Assembly (NCBI RefSeq): GCF_000018205.1
Contig: NC_009881.1
Coordinates: forward strand, 124,001 to 188,000
Length of the DNA: 64,000 bases
Reading direction: 5' to 3'
Source of the DNA: Rickettsia akari str. Hartford
Lineage (GTDB): Bacteria > Pseudomonadota > Alphaproteobacteria > Rickettsiales > Rickettsiaceae
The notes below the pieces were generated by a model. The model ran no database searches. It was not told the origin of the DNA and worked only from the letters and a program-made list of their open reading frames with translations. Each line of letters starts with the position of its first letter. Position 1 is the stretch's first letter. The position numbers and the translations under genes were made by a program. Positions 8,123-19,000 of this stretch are shown in pieces.

Positions 8123-8902
8123 ATGTTATTAAATATAGCTAATTTGGTCGGTAAACGTACTATAAAGTGTGCACAAAGTGTAGGCAGCTTTTCTCTGTTT
8201 AGCTTTGCTGCCGTTAGCAGTACCATAAGACCGCCTTTATATTTGAGTTTAATCATCAGACAATTATTATTTATCGGGTTTCACTCGCTTCCGGTTGTTG
8301 CGATGACGACTTTCTTCTCAGGTGCAGTACTTGCATTACAGAGCTATACTGGTTTTTCCCGTTTCTCAGCTGAAAACTCTATTGCAACGGTAGTAGTATT
8401 GTCATTGACTAGAGAGCTTGGACCTGTCTTAGCTGGACTAATGGTATCGGGAAGAGTTGGGGCATCAATCGCCGCCGAAATAGCGACAATGAGAGTAACG
8501 GAACAGGTAGATGCTTTATATACTTTATCTACCGATCCTATTAAATATTTAGTTTTTCCAAGAGTAATAGCAACTATTGTTACGATGCCTTGTCTTGTTT
8601 TAATCGGTGATATAATCGGTGTTATGGGCGGTTATTTAGTAGGGGTATATAAACTTGATTTTAATAGTACGGCTTATTTAACTAGCACTTTGCACTATTT
8701 AGAACCGATTGACGTCATTTCCGGTCTTGTTAAAGCGGGAGTTTTTGGGTTTATTATTTCTATAATAAGTTGCTATAGCGGTTATTATTCAGGTAAAGGG
8801 GCTAAGGGAGTTGGAAGAGCAACTACATCGGCAGTAGTAAATTCTTCTATCATTATCTTAATAAGCAATTATTTAATAACCGAATTGTTTTTTAAAGTAT
8901 AG
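8123..8902 (+). CDS. mlaE: MlaE-family lipid ABC transporter permease
   Basis: The inner-membrane permease of the Mla/Mce type transporter, which moves phospholipids between the inner and outer membrane. Five or so hydrophobic segments are visible, with the family core GFHSLPVVAMTTFFSGAVLA, LTRELGPVLAGLMVSGRVG and the ATMRVTEQVDAL block. The 259-residue length is typical. The ATP-binding partner follows after a 232-base gap that contains a repeat. No mlaD-like substrate-binding gene is next to the pair in this window, though the family requires one, so it must be elsewhere. Confidence 0.9.
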   Translation: MLLNIANLVGKRTIKCAQSVGSFSLFSFAAVSSTIRPPLYLSLIIRQLLFIGFHSLPVVAMTTFFSGAVLALQSYTGFSRFSAENSIATVVVLSLTRELGPVLAGLMVSGRVGASIAAEIATMRVTEQVDALYTLSTDPIKYLVFPRVIATIVTMPCLVLIGDIIGVMGGYLVGVYKLDFNSTAYLTSTLHYLEPIDVISGLVKAGVFGFIISIISCYSGYYSGKGAKGVGRATTSAVVNSSIIILISNYLITELFFKV

Positions 8903-8954
8903 ACTCGTTTAATTTGAACAAGTGGCTTTGTTGCGTGGTTAGAAAAATTCGCTT

Positions 8955-9057
8955 GGTGTGTTATGCCGTGACGTGGCTACGGTATGCAAAAAAACAACTA
9001 AAAACACTAAATATTAGTGTTTTTAACTGGATCCTGCGATCAAGTCGCGGGATGTAG
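8955..9057. repeat. Palindromic repeat with central hairpin
   Basis: Degenerate outer ends flank a clear central inverted repeat (aaaaacactaa tat ttagtgttttt) followed by T's. It lies between mlaE and mlaF. The central hairpin could slow or end transcription, which would separate the expression of two genes that must act together. Confidence 0.5.
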
Positions 9058-9134
9058 AGGTAAAAGTGAGTCGTATGCAGCATTGCTCTTTTCCAAATTA
9101 AACTTCGTCTACAGTTTTTTTATTTGGAGTATGC

Positions 9135-9890
9135 ATGAGTGTAGAAGAATTTAAAATTAAAATTCGGTCATTATATAAATCATTTGCTAATCATAAGGTG
9201 TTAGACGGAATAGATTTGGATGTAAAAAAGGGCAGTTCATTAGTTATTTTAGGCGGTTCAGGTAGTGGCAAATCGGTTCTAATTAAAAATATAGTGGGAC
9301 TGATTAAACCTGATAAAGGTAAAATTTTTATTGATAATGTCGAAATCCAAGATATCTCAAGTAAACAAAAATTTGAGATTATGGACGGTATAGGCTTTTT
9401 ATTTCAAGGCGGAGCATTATTTGATTCCTTGAATATACGTGATAATGTTACTTTCGAGACTAAAAAATTATCTAAGAAAGAAAAAAACGACCTTGCCGGT
9501 GCAAAGCTTAATGCCGTCGGTTTGTCCCCTAGAATACTTGATCTTTACCCTTCCGAATTATCGGGAGGAATGCAAAAAAGAGTCGCACTTGCTAGGGCTA
9601 TTTGTAGTACACCGTCGATTTTATTTCTTGATGAACCGACCACAGGGCTTGATCCTATAATGGCAAATGTTATCAACGAATTAATTATAAAAATCCAAGA
9701 AGAGTTAGGGGCAACTACGATTACTATAACTCATGATATGATTAGTGCCGAAAAAATAGCTAAAGAAGTAGCTATGATTTATCAAGGAAAAATTCAATGG
9801 TACGGTAGTAAAGATGAAATGCGTAATAGTGATAATCCTTATTTAAAACAATTTATAAATGGATTAACTACCGGTCCTATAGAGGTATAA
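9135..9890 (+). CDS. mlaF: MlaF-family ABC transporter ATP-binding protein
   Basis: The ATPase that drives the MlaE permease. Walker A GGSGSGKS (residues 40-47), the Q-loop [11 protein letters not shown], the signature ELSGGMQKR (141-149), Walker [14 protein letters not shown] and the switch TITHD are all intact over 251 residues. The [10 protein letters not shown] variant of the Q-loop is characteristic of the Mla/Ttg2A branch. The next small membrane-protein gene starts one base after its stop, so the two are co-translated. Confidence 0.93.
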   Translation: MSVEEFKIKIRSLYKSFANHKVLDGIDLDVKKGSSLVILGGSGSGKSVLIKNIVGLIKPDKGKIFIDNVEIQDISSKQKFEIMDGIGFLFQGGALFDSLNIRDNVTFETKKLSKKEKNDLAGAKLNAVGLSPRILDLYPSELSGGMQKRVALARAICSTPSILFLDEPTTGLDPIMANVINELIIKIQEELGATTITITHDMISAEKIAKEVAMIYQGKIQWYGSKDEMRNSDNPYLKQFINGLTTGPIEV

Positions 9891-9891
9891 A

Positions 9892-10140
9892 ATGTTTAAG
9901 CACTTATTATGTATAATAATATTTCTAGGTATAAACCTAAATGTTTATGCTATAAACTCTAGCTCTTATAGGACAGATGATATAATCAAAATAGTGATTA
10001 TTCTTGGAATAGTTATTGTAATTTTTAGTCCTGTAAAATTCCGTATAATCCTTATCGGTACTATGTTAGGCTTGGCTTGTGCCTGTTTCACATATAAATA
10101 CATCGTGCCTATCTTTATTTCTTCACTAAACGGAACGTAA
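9892..10140 (+). CDS. Small membrane protein downstream of mlaF, 82 aa
   Basis: An unrecognised protein with an N-terminal signal-like segment (residues 3-20, ending VYAIN) and two further hydrophobic stretches at about 32-46 and 50-66. It starts one base after mlaF and on the same strand, so it is probably made with the transporter. It could be a small accessory subunit or simply an unrelated inner-membrane protein. No catalytic motif is visible. Confidence 0.6.
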   Translation: MFKHLLCIIIFLGINLNVYAINSSSYRTDDIIKIVIILGIVIVIFSPVKFRIILIGTMLGLACACFTYKYIVPIFISSLNGT

Positions 10141-10147
10141 TTAGCTC

Positions 10148-10176
10148 TTGACACTAGTGGAGTATTACTTTATACT
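10148..10176 (+). promoter_or_regulatory. Sigma-70-type promoter for rpmB-rpmE
   Basis: TTGACA (10148-10153) and TATACT (10171-10176) are 17 bases apart, close to the consensus, and lie 43 bases before the rpmB start. Confidence 0.65.
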
Positions 10177-10218
10177 TCCCACCTGTTGTATATTTATAAG
10201 TTTTAAGGTATTTAGCTT

Positions 10219-10512
10219 ATGTCACGTAAGTGCGAACTCACAGGTGTAGGTGTTTTATACGGCAACAATGTATCACATTCTCAACGTAAAACTAGAAGAC
10301 GTTTTGAGCCTAATTTAAGGTCAGTTAAGTTTACAAGTGATATAACAGCCGGAAAATATAGATTATCGGTTAATGCTAGATGTATTAGTTCAGTGGAAAA
10401 AGCCGGCGGTTTTGATGCGTATATTTTACAAGCCGATGATAATGTTTTATCAAGTAACGCTAGAGCTATTAAGAAAAAAATAATTCAGACTAAAACGGCC
10501 AAATCATTATGA
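10219..10512 (+). CDS. rpmB: 50S ribosomal protein L28
   Basis: A large-subunit protein. The start MSRKCELTGVGVLYGNNVSHSQRKTRRRFEPNL is the L28 signature, with the basic loop that contacts 23S rRNA. At 97 residues it is the long alphaproteobacterial form. Its stop overlaps the start of rpmE by four bases (ATGA), so the pair is translationally coupled. A near-consensus promoter lies just upstream. Confidence 0.96.
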   Translation: MSRKCELTGVGVLYGNNVSHSQRKTRRRFEPNLRSVKFTSDITAGKYRLSVNARCISSVEKAGGFDAYILQADDNVLSSNARAIKKKIIQTKTAKSL

Positions 10513-10745
10513 AAAGCAATATACATCCAGAATATAAAAAGTTTTTGATTAAAGTAGGAAGCGATGTTTTTGAAACAATGTCTGCTCATCCTACGGGTGA
10601 AATTTTAATGGATGTGGATTTTAGAAAACATCCGGCATGGAATAAAGATTCCGGAAATGTGGTAAATCAATCCAACAAAAGTGTGAGTGATTTTAATAAA
10701 AGATTCTCAGGTCTTTCTTTCGGTGGTAAGAAAGAAGCTAGTTAG
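10509..10745 (+). CDS. rpmE: 50S ribosomal protein L31
   Basis: A large-subunit protein of 78 residues beginning MKSNIHPEYKKFLIKVGSDVFETMSAHP. The MDVDFRKHPAWN block and the tail with FNKRFSGLSF identify L31. The zinc-binding CXXC of the C+ form is absent, so this is the zinc-independent (C-) type. It overlaps rpmB by four bases and is probably expressed from the same promoter. A degenerate repeat region of about 220 bases follows before the initiator tRNA. Confidence 0.93.
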   Translation: MKSNIHPEYKKFLIKVGSDVFETMSAHPTGEILMDVDFRKHPAWNKDSGNVVNQSNKSVSDFNKRFSGLSFGGKKEAS

Positions 10746-10965
10746 GCTTTCTTTGTGAATAACAAATTGTCATGCGAGGAAATTGCATAGCAGTTGTATG
10801 TCCGCAGTCTAGTAAAAAGGTCTGATTTATAGGATTTATTATTTTTTTAGATTACCGTGCAATCTGTGATTATTCGTTATCTATGCAAGAATTACACTAA
10901 CAGTGTTTGCATAGTATTAGATTAAGTCACAATATAACACAGATAAGTTGTAAATGCTCAATTAT

Positions 10966-11042
<77 letters not shown>

Positions 11043-11099
11043 TATTTTAAATGTCGTTCTAGCTCACTTATAGCGTTAGAAGCCTGTTGATGCCATTCC

Positions 11100-11302
11100 T
11101 AACTCAGTGTTGTTGCGTTGTTTGGTTTGCCCCTGTCTTTGCGAGAAGGTGTTGCTGCGTGGATAGTTTTTTCATCATTGCTTCGCCCTGATTATTATGT
11201 AATTTTTCTCGTAAGGAATTGTTGTGTTGAACAGTTATCACCCTGTGGCTTTGGACCAGAAGTAAAATTGATCCACGCAGCAATGCTTTCTTGCAATGAC
11301 GA
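11100..11302. repeat. Composite repeat remnants between tRNA-fMet and engB
   Basis: The stretch contains pieces of family B (gttgctgcgtgg, gatccacgcagcaatg, ttgcaatgacg) and a part like the gtcaccccgtggctt element. Short open frames on both strands here are by-products of the palindromes. I see no gene in 11043-11383. Confidence 0.5.
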
Positions 11303-11383
11303 AAAAATCTGTCCATATAGTAACGTCTAATTTTTCTTACAATGATTATACAATACCTGCAAATTTATCAAATCTAAAAAACT

Positions 11384-12022
11384 ATGATTAATAATGAAAA
11401 AGCGGTAAATAATAAAAGATCAACTGATGGCGGTAAGCTTTTTCGTAGTCAAGTTAAATTTGTAGCCGGTGCTATGAATATAAATCAAATCCCCAATTTT
11501 TCATTACCGGAAATTGCTTTTGTCGGTAAGTCAAATGTCGGAAAATCAAGCCTAATAAATACGATATGTAATAATAAAAATCTTGCTAAAGTTTCTAATA
11601 CTCCGGGACGTACCAGGCAAATCAATTTTTTTAACCTTGCAGATAAACTTATTATAGTTGACCTTCCCGGTTATGGTTTTGCTCATGTTCCTATATCAGT
11701 CAAAGAACAGTGGGAAGTGTTAATTAGTTATTATTTACGAAATAGTCATAATTTAAGGTTAGTTAACTTATTGATTGACTCAAGAAGGGGTATAAAAGAA
11801 AACGATCAGAAAGTAGCTGAGTTATTACTTGCAAATAAAAGAGAATTTCAAATTATTTTCACAAAATCCGATAAAGTTATTGATTGTAAAAACCTTAACA
11901 ATGAAGTACAGAATTTTCTTGCAACTTTAAACTACTCATGTAATGTTATGTACGTAAGTAGTAGGAGTAAAGAAGGTGCAAGAGCACTTAAAGCTAGTTT
12001 GGCAAAATGCATCAAAGCTTAA
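11384..12022 (+). CDS. engB: Ribosome-biogenesis GTPase EngB (YihA/YsxC)
   Basis: An essential small GTPase that takes part in assembly of the large ribosomal subunit. G1 is GKSNVGKS (48-55), G3 is [11 protein letters not shown]4 is TKSDK and G2 carries the [11 protein letters not shown] sequence typical of the EngB branch. The 212 residues are normal. The last 16 bases overlap the argB remnant, the arrangement kept in many alphaproteobacteria, where engB and argB form a pair. Confidence 0.95.
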   Translation: MINNEKAVNNKRSTDGGKLFRSQVKFVAGAMNINQIPNFSLPEIAFVGKSNVGKSSLINTICNNKNLAKVSNTPGRTRQINFFNLADKLIIVDLPGYGFAHVPISVKEQWEVLISYYLRNSHNLRLVNLLIDSRRGIKENDQKVAELLLANKREFQIIFTKSDKVIDCKNLNNEVQNFLATLNYSCNVMYVSSRSKEGARALKASLAKCIKA

Positions 12023-12898
12023 TAGGTAAAGAGGTAGATAGTATTTCTTCATTAAATAACATTGCTATAATTGAGAATATAATAAAGTGTAGTAGTGAGT
12101 TGAAGCATCAAGTAATAGTTCTAAAATTACCTGCTGCTATTATTATTGACGATAAATTATTCACGGCTTTTATTGAATCTGTTAGATTGCTTGAGATGTG
12201 CGGTGCTAAAATATATATAGTACATGATCATATTGATTTACGAAGTTCGTCTTTAATAGCACAAATAGATGAAAATTTTAGTCAAAAAATTAGTAAAATA
12301 CGCGACTATAGTTCTCTAAATAATCCTATTATTATGGAAATATTATCCAGTTACGTTAACAAGCTTATAGTAACAAAGCTCAGTAGTATAGGTTGTTATG
12401 CAGTTGGTATTTCAGGTAAGGATGCTAATTTACTGCAAGCAAAAAGTCAAAATTATCTCACCGAAAAATTGTAAAGCATGATGTTATAAATATTGTTTTT
12501 TAAGCGAGCCTATTATGATTAATCCGGCAATTTTATTAAATTTTGAAGATAATAATATTATACCAGTGATAGCACCATCTGCGACTGACAATCAGGAAAA
12601 AACGCATTTATTAAATGTTAACTTAACGGTAGCAACAATTGCTTCTGCATTAAGTGCGGAACATTTAATATTGCTATATTAGATATTACAGGTATCCTAG
12701 ATATTTCCGTATAATATAAAATACAAGATATTAACTTGTTGAAATCAATGTTAGATGATAGTAATAATTTCATCGAAGAAGAATTAATTAAGATAGCGGT
12801 TGATGTGCTTGAAAATAATAACGGTTACGTACATTTTGTGAATAGTGAAGTACCGAATTCAGTATTGTCACATATGTTTGATATTAACATAAATTAAT
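12007..12898 (+). pseudogene. argB: Acetylglutamate kinase pseudogene
   Basis: The first open part (12007-12474, 155 codons) matches the N-terminal half of ArgB in a diverged form: VIVLKLPAAIIIDDKLFTAF in place of the glycine-rich KYGG start, LLEMCGAKIYIVHDH, and YAVGISGKDANLL. After the stop, other frames give NPAILLNFEDNNIIPVIAPS and ATIASALSAEHLILL, which are the central ArgB blocks, then a decayed tail ending HMFDININ near 12898. The nucleotide-binding lysine and glycines of the kinase are already lost in the open part. It overlaps engB by 16 bases, the usual alphaproteobacterial order. Arginine synthesis is not expected in Rickettsia, so this is a relic. Confidence 0.8.
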
Positions 12899-12909
12899 AG
12901 AGGTTTTTT

Positions 12910-13197
12910 ATGTCAGGAGCATTAGCATCCGATCTTTTATTTGTAGGGTTAACTAGACCGCCGATGATATTTGGAGTAAGTATTAAGTTTGCTGCGTTAA
13001 ATATGATAATGACGATGATAGTATTTATTTGGAACAACGGCATTATGATTTTATTCATTGCAGCTGCTTTGCATTTGGTAGCTTATATTATATGTTTTAA
13101 AGAACCAAGATTCATAGAGCTATATTTAAATAAAATGTCAAGAACTAGCCAATGTCCTAATAAATTTTACTACGGAGCAAATTCGTATAATATTTGA
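12910..13197 (+). CDS. virB3: Type IV secretion protein VirB3 (RvhB3)
   Basis: A small inner-membrane component of the type IV secretion system that works with VirB4 and VirB6. The 95 residues start MSGALASDLLFVGLTRPPMIFGV, matching the VirB3 N-terminus with its LTRP-like motif, and contain two adjacent hydrophobic segments (about 26-45 and 47-65). The IICFKEPRFIELYL block near residue 70 is also typical. A ribosome site (agagg) precedes the ATG. virB4 follows after a repeat-filled gap of about 300 bases, an unusual spacing for this pair. Confidence 0.92.
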   Translation: MSGALASDLLFVGLTRPPMIFGVSIKFAALNMIMTMIVFIWNNGIMILFIAAALHLVAYIICFKEPRFIELYLNKMSRTSQCPNKFYYGANSYNI

Positions 13198-13237
13198 GTT
13201 TTATGTCATTTCATCGTGGATGCTAAAGCTACTCGAT

Positions 13238-13470
13238 GTCATCCTCGCGTGGGCTAGGATCCAGAACAAAGGTCTAAATACAGCAAATTTTTGAAATTAA
13301 AAGCTCGATTTATCTTGCTTTATGCTGGATTTCCACTTTCACGGGAATGAATTAAAGAGCATTTACCGGCCTACGCAACAATGCTTTGTGAGCAGCCGTA
13401 GGCTGACAGTATAAAATTTCTGAGATTGCCGAGTCGAGGCTTAGCCTCTTTTTGCAATGACAAAGTGAAT
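13238..13470. repeat. Family C then family B repeats between virB3 and virB4
   Basis: 13238-13350 has ends gtcatcctcgcg and cgggaatga; from about 13385 to 13463 lies a family B piece ending cttagcctctttttgcaatgac. Together they occupy nearly all of the virB3-virB4 gap; no gene is seen. Confidence 0.6.
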
Positions 13471-13495
13471 CAAAATCGTTAAATCAGGTGAGGTA

Positions 13496-15913
13496 ATGAA
13501 GTTATTTAGAACCAGGGCAGCTAAAGAATTAAGGTCTAAACAAGAAAGACCAACTTCGCATTTTATTCCTTATAAATGTCATTGGGATAGTAATACTATT
13601 TTAACAAAAGATAATTCTTTATTACAAGTTATTAAAATAAACGGATTTTCTTTTGAAACTGCTGATGATGAAGATCTAGACATTAAAAAGAATATCAGAA
13701 ATGCCTTACTTAAAAATATGGCTTCGGGAAATATCGTTATGTATTTCCATACTATTAGAAGACGTAAAGCGGTAATATTTGACGATACGGAATTTACTTA
13801 TGATCCTACTGTAAAACTCCCTAATGATTTCATTACTTATTTAGGTGTAGAATGGCGTAAGAAACATGCGGGTGCTAGGTCATTTTTTAACGAATTATAT
13901 GTTAGTATTTTATATAAGCCTGATACAGGTGGTGCTGCTATAGTTGAGTATTTTCTAAAGAAGCTTAGACAAAAATCTAATAAAACCGCTTGGGAAAATG
14001 ACATGAAAGAGATGAAAGAAAATCTTCAAGAAATGTCAACTAGAGTGGTTAATACATTCAGAAGTTACGGAGCAAGATTACTTGGAGTTCGTCAAACGCA
14101 GTCAGGTAATTATTGTGAGATTTTAGAATTCCTTTCATCTTTAATCAATTGCGGTGATTCACCAGGTCCTGTAGCATTACCGCGTGGTACTATTGACGAA
14201 TATTTACCTACGCATCGTTTATTTTTTGATTCTCGTACTATTGAAGCAAGAAGTCCGCTTGGCAAAAAATATGCCGGAATGATCAGTATACTTGAATACG
14301 GTCCTAATACTTCGGCAGGAATGTTTGATGGATTTCTGCAAATGCCTTTTGAATTTGTCATGACTCAAAGCTTTGTCTTTGCTAATAGAAGCATAGCGAT
14401 CGGTAAAATGCAATTACAGCAAAATAGAATGATACAATCCGGTGATAAAGCTACTTCGCAAATTGCTGAAATTAATACGGCTCTTGATATGGCTACTAGC
14501 GGTGATATCGGTTTCGGTGAGCATCATTTATCGCTTTTATGTTCTGCGCATAATATTAAAGCTTTGGAAGATATATTATCAATGGCAGCAGTGGAGCTTT
14601 CTAATTCAGGAATTCAACCGGTTAGAGAAAAAGTTAACATGGAACCTAGCTATTGGGGACAGTTGCCGGGAAATATGGATTATATAGTACGTAAATCCAC
14701 TATAAATACTCTTAATATGGCTAGCTTTGCCTCACTACATAATTATCCGCTCGGTAAAATTAGAGATAACCATTGGGGAGAATATGTCACAGTACTTGAT
14801 ACTACTTCAGGTACACCGTTTTATTTTAATTTCCATGTAAGGGATGTGGGACATACTCTAATTATCGGTCCAACTGGTGCCGGTAAAACAGTTCTTATGA
14901 ATTTCTTATGTGCGGAAGCACAAAAATTCAAACCTCGTATGTTCTTTTTTGATAAAGATCGAGGAGCAGAAATATTTATACGTGCTTTAAACGGAGTTTA
15001 TACGGTAATTGATCCGGGATTAAAATGTAATTTTAATCCCTTGCAGCTTGAGGATACTAGTGAGAATAGAACATTTATTTTAGAGTGGCTTCGTGTACTT
15101 GTAACTTCTAACGGTGAAAGTTTAACTGCACAAGATAATAAAATCTTATCTCAAGCAGTAAGTGGTAATTTTAGATTAGAGAAACAAGACAGAAGGCTTA
15201 GTAATGTTATAGCATTTCTTGGTATTGATACACCAAATAGTTTGGCAAGTAGGATTGCAATGTGGGTTGGTAAAGGTTCACATGCTAAGATATTTGACAA
15301 TGAAGTAGATGATATTGATTTACAAAAAGCAAGGGTATTCGGTTTTGATATGACTGAATTACTTAAAGATCCTGTAAGCCTTGCACCGGTATTGTTATAT
15401 ATTTTCCATCGCATTAATATCTCTTTAGATGGACAGAAAACTATGATAGTACTTGATGAAGCATGGGCTTTAATCGATAATCCGGTATTTGCACCTAAGA
15501 TCAAAGATTGGTTAAAAGTGTTGAGAAAATTAAATACTTTTGTTATATTTGCTACGCAGAGTGTTGAAGATGCCGCAAAAAGTAGAATTAGTGATACATT
15601 AATTCAACAAACAGCTACACAGATTTTTTTACCTAATTTGAAGGCTACGGATATTTATCGTAGTGCATTTATGTTAAGTCAGCGAGAATATATTTTAATT
15701 AAAACTACCGACCCTACTACACGTTATTTTTTAATAAAACAAGGAATAGATGCCGTAGTTGCTAAAGTTAACTTAGAAGGTATGAATAATATAATTAGTG
15801 TTTTATCAGGCAGAGTTGAGACTGTATTATTGCTCGATCAAATTAGAGAGAAATACGGCAATGATCCGGATAAGTGGTTACCTATATTTTATGAAGCAGT
15901 TAAAACATTATAG
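13496..15913 (+). CDS. virB4: Type IV secretion ATPase VirB4 (RvhB4)
   Basis: The large cytoplasmic-membrane ATPase that powers pilus assembly and substrate transfer. Walker A GPTGAGKTV (about residues 458-466) and Walker B TMIVLDEAWAL (about 650-660) are intact, followed by the FATQSVEDAAKS and TTRYFLIKQG regions seen in VirB4/TraC proteins. The 805-residue length is normal. The start is supported by a purine-rich site (aggtgagg) just before the ATG. It is followed by five VirB6-like genes on the same strand, as in the Rickettsia rvh cluster. Confidence 0.96.
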   Translation: MKLFRTRAAKELRSKQERPTSHFIPYKCHWDSNTILTKDNSLLQVIKINGFSFETADDEDLDIKKNIRNALLKNMASGNIVMYFHTIRRRKAVIFDDTEFTYDPTVKLPNDFITYLGVEWRKKHAGARSFFNELYVSILYKPDTGGAAIVEYFLKKLRQKSNKTAWENDMKEMKENLQEMSTRVVNTFRSYGARLLGVRQTQSGNYCEILEFLSSLINCGDSPGPVALPRGTIDEYLPTHRLFFDSRTIEARSPLGKKYAGMISILEYGPNTSAGMFDGFLQMPFEFVMTQSFVFANRSIAIGKMQLQQNRMIQSGDKATSQIAEINTALDMATSGDIGFGEHHLSLLCSAHNIKALEDILSMAAVELSNSGIQPVREKVNMEPSYWGQLPGNMDYIVRKSTINTLNMASFASLHNYPLGKIRDNHWGEYVTVLDTTSGTPFYFNFHVRDVGHTLIIGPTGAGKTVLMNFLCAEAQKFKPRMFFFDKDRGAEIFIRALNGVYTVIDPGLKCNFNPLQLEDTSENRTFILEWLRVLVTSNGESLTAQDNKILSQAVSGNFRLEKQDRRLSNVIAFLGIDTPNSLASRIAMWVGKGSHAKIFDNEVDDIDLQKARVFGFDMTELLKDPVSLAPVLLYIFHRINISLDGQKTMIVLDEAWALIDNPVFAPKIKDWLKVLRKLNTFVIFATQSVEDAAKSRISDTLIQQTATQIFLPNLKATDIYRSAFMLSQREYILIKTTDPTTRYFLIKQGIDAVVAKVNLEGMNNIISVLSGRVETVLLLDQIREKYGNDPDKWLPIFYEAVKTL

Positions 15914-15932
15914 ATTAAATGGATACCGAGTC

Positions 15933-16052
15933 GTCATTGCGAGCGGTTGTAGGCTGCGTGGCAATCAAGAAAAAGTAATAAAAAAATTCTGTAAATTAGA
16001 ATTTTTTACTGGATTGCTTAGTCAAAATTTTCAATTTTTCCTCGTAATGACG
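15933..16052. repeat. Family B palindromic repeat
   Basis: Starts gtcattgcgagcggttgt and ends ttttcctcgtaatgac, with an inner pair (aaaaaattctgtaaa/ttagaatttttt). It fills the virB4-virB6a gap. Confidence 0.65.
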
Positions 16053-16087
16053 TTAAACACTATCTCATACGAGGCAAGTAACTAGTC

Positions 16088-19000
16088 ATGAAATTATTTT
16101 CTCGTAGTATACTTATAACATTAGTATTAAGCTTCGCACTAAATTTAGGGCTAGTTACTAAAAGCCATGCCGAGGATACTCTTGATAGCATTGTAGATAT
16201 TTTGAGTGGCTTAACTTGCGAAACCCAAGGCGTAGGCGATTTGCTGCGTACTGAATTTTCTCATACATGTATTGTTGCTCCGTTCTTTACTTTCGCTGTC
16301 ATGAATCTTGTCTCTCCTGTTTCATACATGAATACGTTTTTGAAGCTTAAAATAAACGACGGTGATTTATTTAACGATAGTAATTTTGGAAATTTCCCCG
16401 GAGGTCAATGTACTCGTGAAAACAGAATAGATCCTAAAAATCCAGAATTGCGTTTTGCTTTATGTAGTAATGCTAAATTAATTGTATCTCGGGCAAAATC
16501 TGTTACTGAATCAGCACTTGCTATTGCTAAAGCCGTCTTAACAGGGAGTGACCCTTGGGATGATATAAAGAAAGCGTGGGAAAATAAAAAAAAGGAATAT
16601 CATGTTCCATATAGCGGTAAGCCCGGTGATGACGGTTTTGCATTTGATGTAGGCTTCCCTGTAATATATTGGAAAATTATTCAAGATAAAGATAGAATAT
16701 GCGTATCGACAAAAGGATTTACAGGAGACGTCCCTGTCGGCTGTAAATATATGAAAGAGCCGTTTCCGAAATCCATGTATAATAGTTTTATGGATGTAGC
16801 AGATAAGGATTTTATTGCAGATCCTAAGGAAACGCCTACCGATCCTTTAGCTTTAGTTTCTTGTAGTGCAGCAGGCGGCGGATGTTATCAAAAAGCTTAT
16901 AATGCTTCAAAAACTGCAGTAGTTATGACTTCTCCTCTTATAGAATGTATGAGGCAAATGATTGCTAGATTACTAATTAGTAAAGATGTTTGTAGTTTTG
17001 ATAATGTAGATCAAGTGGTTAATTTGGCTTCAAGGCAAGATAGTGCATTATTTCAGTTCCAAGTAGGAATGTATAAAATAGTGACGGCTTTTCTGACTTT
17101 ATATGTTATGTTTTTTGGCTTTAAACTATTACTTGCAGGTGAAGTGCCGCCAAAAAGTGATTATATAAATTTTATATTGAAAATGATATTCGTAACTTAT
17201 TTTTCAATAGGAATTAATATAACCCCTGGTAATGGCTCTCCGTATGACAGGCTAGACGGTATGATTCAGTGGGCGTTTCCTTTCTTACTTAATGGTATAA
17301 ACGGTTTAGCCAGTTGGGTTATGAATGCTGCTCCATCCGGTTTATGTAAATTTAACAACCTTTCTTATGACGGTACCGTTTCTTATATTGCATTATGGGA
17401 TGCGTTAGATTGTAGGGTAGCTCATTATTTAGGACTTGATATATTATCTACGTTACTTGTCGAAAATGCTTATCGAAGCCATGATTTTTTAAATTTTGAT
17501 TTCTTTAGTTTTAGTGCTCCACCATATATTTATTTGCTAATTCCGGCGATAATATCCGGTAATATGATGTTGGTATCACTCGCTCTTTCTTATCCGTTAC
17601 TTGTGATTTCGGTTGCTGCCTTTATGGTTAATGCAACGATTATGTGTATGATATCGATAGTAATACTTGGTATTTTAGCTCCTCTTTTCGTGCCTATGTT
17701 TTTGTTCACATATACACGAAATTATTTTGACAACTGGGTTAAGCTAATGATTTCGTTCTTGCTACAGCCTATGGTGGTAGTTACTTTTATGATTACGATG
17801 TTTTCTGTATATGATTATGGTTTCTACGGTAAATGTCAATATAAGAGCAAGTTAATTCACAATAGTATAGAAGACAAAATTCAAGGTGGTATTGCTTCTA
17901 ATAGGGATGTTTTAATATTTTATATTAATAATGATTGGGATGATACGTCACAATATCCTGATAAAGATGCAGTAGAAAGCTGTCAAAATAGTTTAGGTTA
18001 TATGTTAAATAACCCTATTACCACGGCATTTAATTTTACAAAAGATAGTATAAGTGAAATCGTTAATAGTAAACCAGGAGATACCCCTACCGATAAATTT
18101 CTTGCTAAATTCCAGTTTTTATCGGGAGTAGTTTTGGGACCAGGAATGTTTTTCATGTCTCCAAAAGTGCTTTTTGAGAAAATTAAAAATATTTTGCTTG
18201 CGTTAGTTACGGCATGTTTTACATTGTATTTGATGTATAATTTTAGTAGTCAGCTAGCTGAATTTGCTGCAGATCTTACGGAAGGAGTAGCTCTTAATAA
18301 TGTTGCTATAAAACCGCAAGCAATATTTAAGGTAGGTATGGCAGCACTTGCTGCTGCGGGTGGGGCAACTAAGGGGGGCGATCAGATAGCAAGTAGAGGA
18401 GGAGTTGGTGATTTACAAGCTGGTCAAGGTGGAGGAGTAAGTGATAATATTGCTACGAGCGGAGGCGGAATGTCAAATGATAATATTGCTGCAATTGGAG
18501 GTATGTCGGCACCTGCGGTAACAACACCGACAGTTTCGTCTTCTGTAGCAACTTCTAGCTCAAACACAGTAAGTAGTGAAGCAATATCAGATGTTGTTAC
18601 TACTACTGCTCCTCCAGAAGCTGTTTCACTACCGCCTGCTAGTATTAGAACTTCTATTTCTACACCTGCACCACAAAGTAATATTGACATTGAAAGTGTT
18701 GGAAAAATCATAAGATATAATAATCACGAAAGTAAAAAAGAGATTGATAATACTCCGCCTCCAAAAGAGATTGATAATACTCCGCCTCGAAAGAAAAAAG
18801 TTGATAATGCAGCTCCACAAGAAAAAGTTGACAGTACAAGTAAAGGTACAGGAGTAATTGATTATAGTTTTAACTTAAAGGAACATGGAAATCCGGCAGG
18901 AGTAAAGCAAATACGAGAAAATGCAGAGATTCGAGATAAACGTGTAAAAGTAGAAACAGCATGGAATGAACTAGTAGCAAGCGGAGTAGGAAGAGAACAA

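Noticed and set aside
10907-10938. TTGCAT and TATAAC as promoter of tRNA-fMet
   Set aside because: The spacing is 20 bases and both boxes are imperfect.
11104-11330. Two overlapping 70-codon frames on opposite strands
   Set aside because: Both are produced by palindromic repeat remnants and show no protein-like pattern.
18424-18711. Minus-strand frame in the rvhB6a tail
   Set aside because: Mirror of the Gly/Thr/Ser-rich repeat sequence of the real gene.
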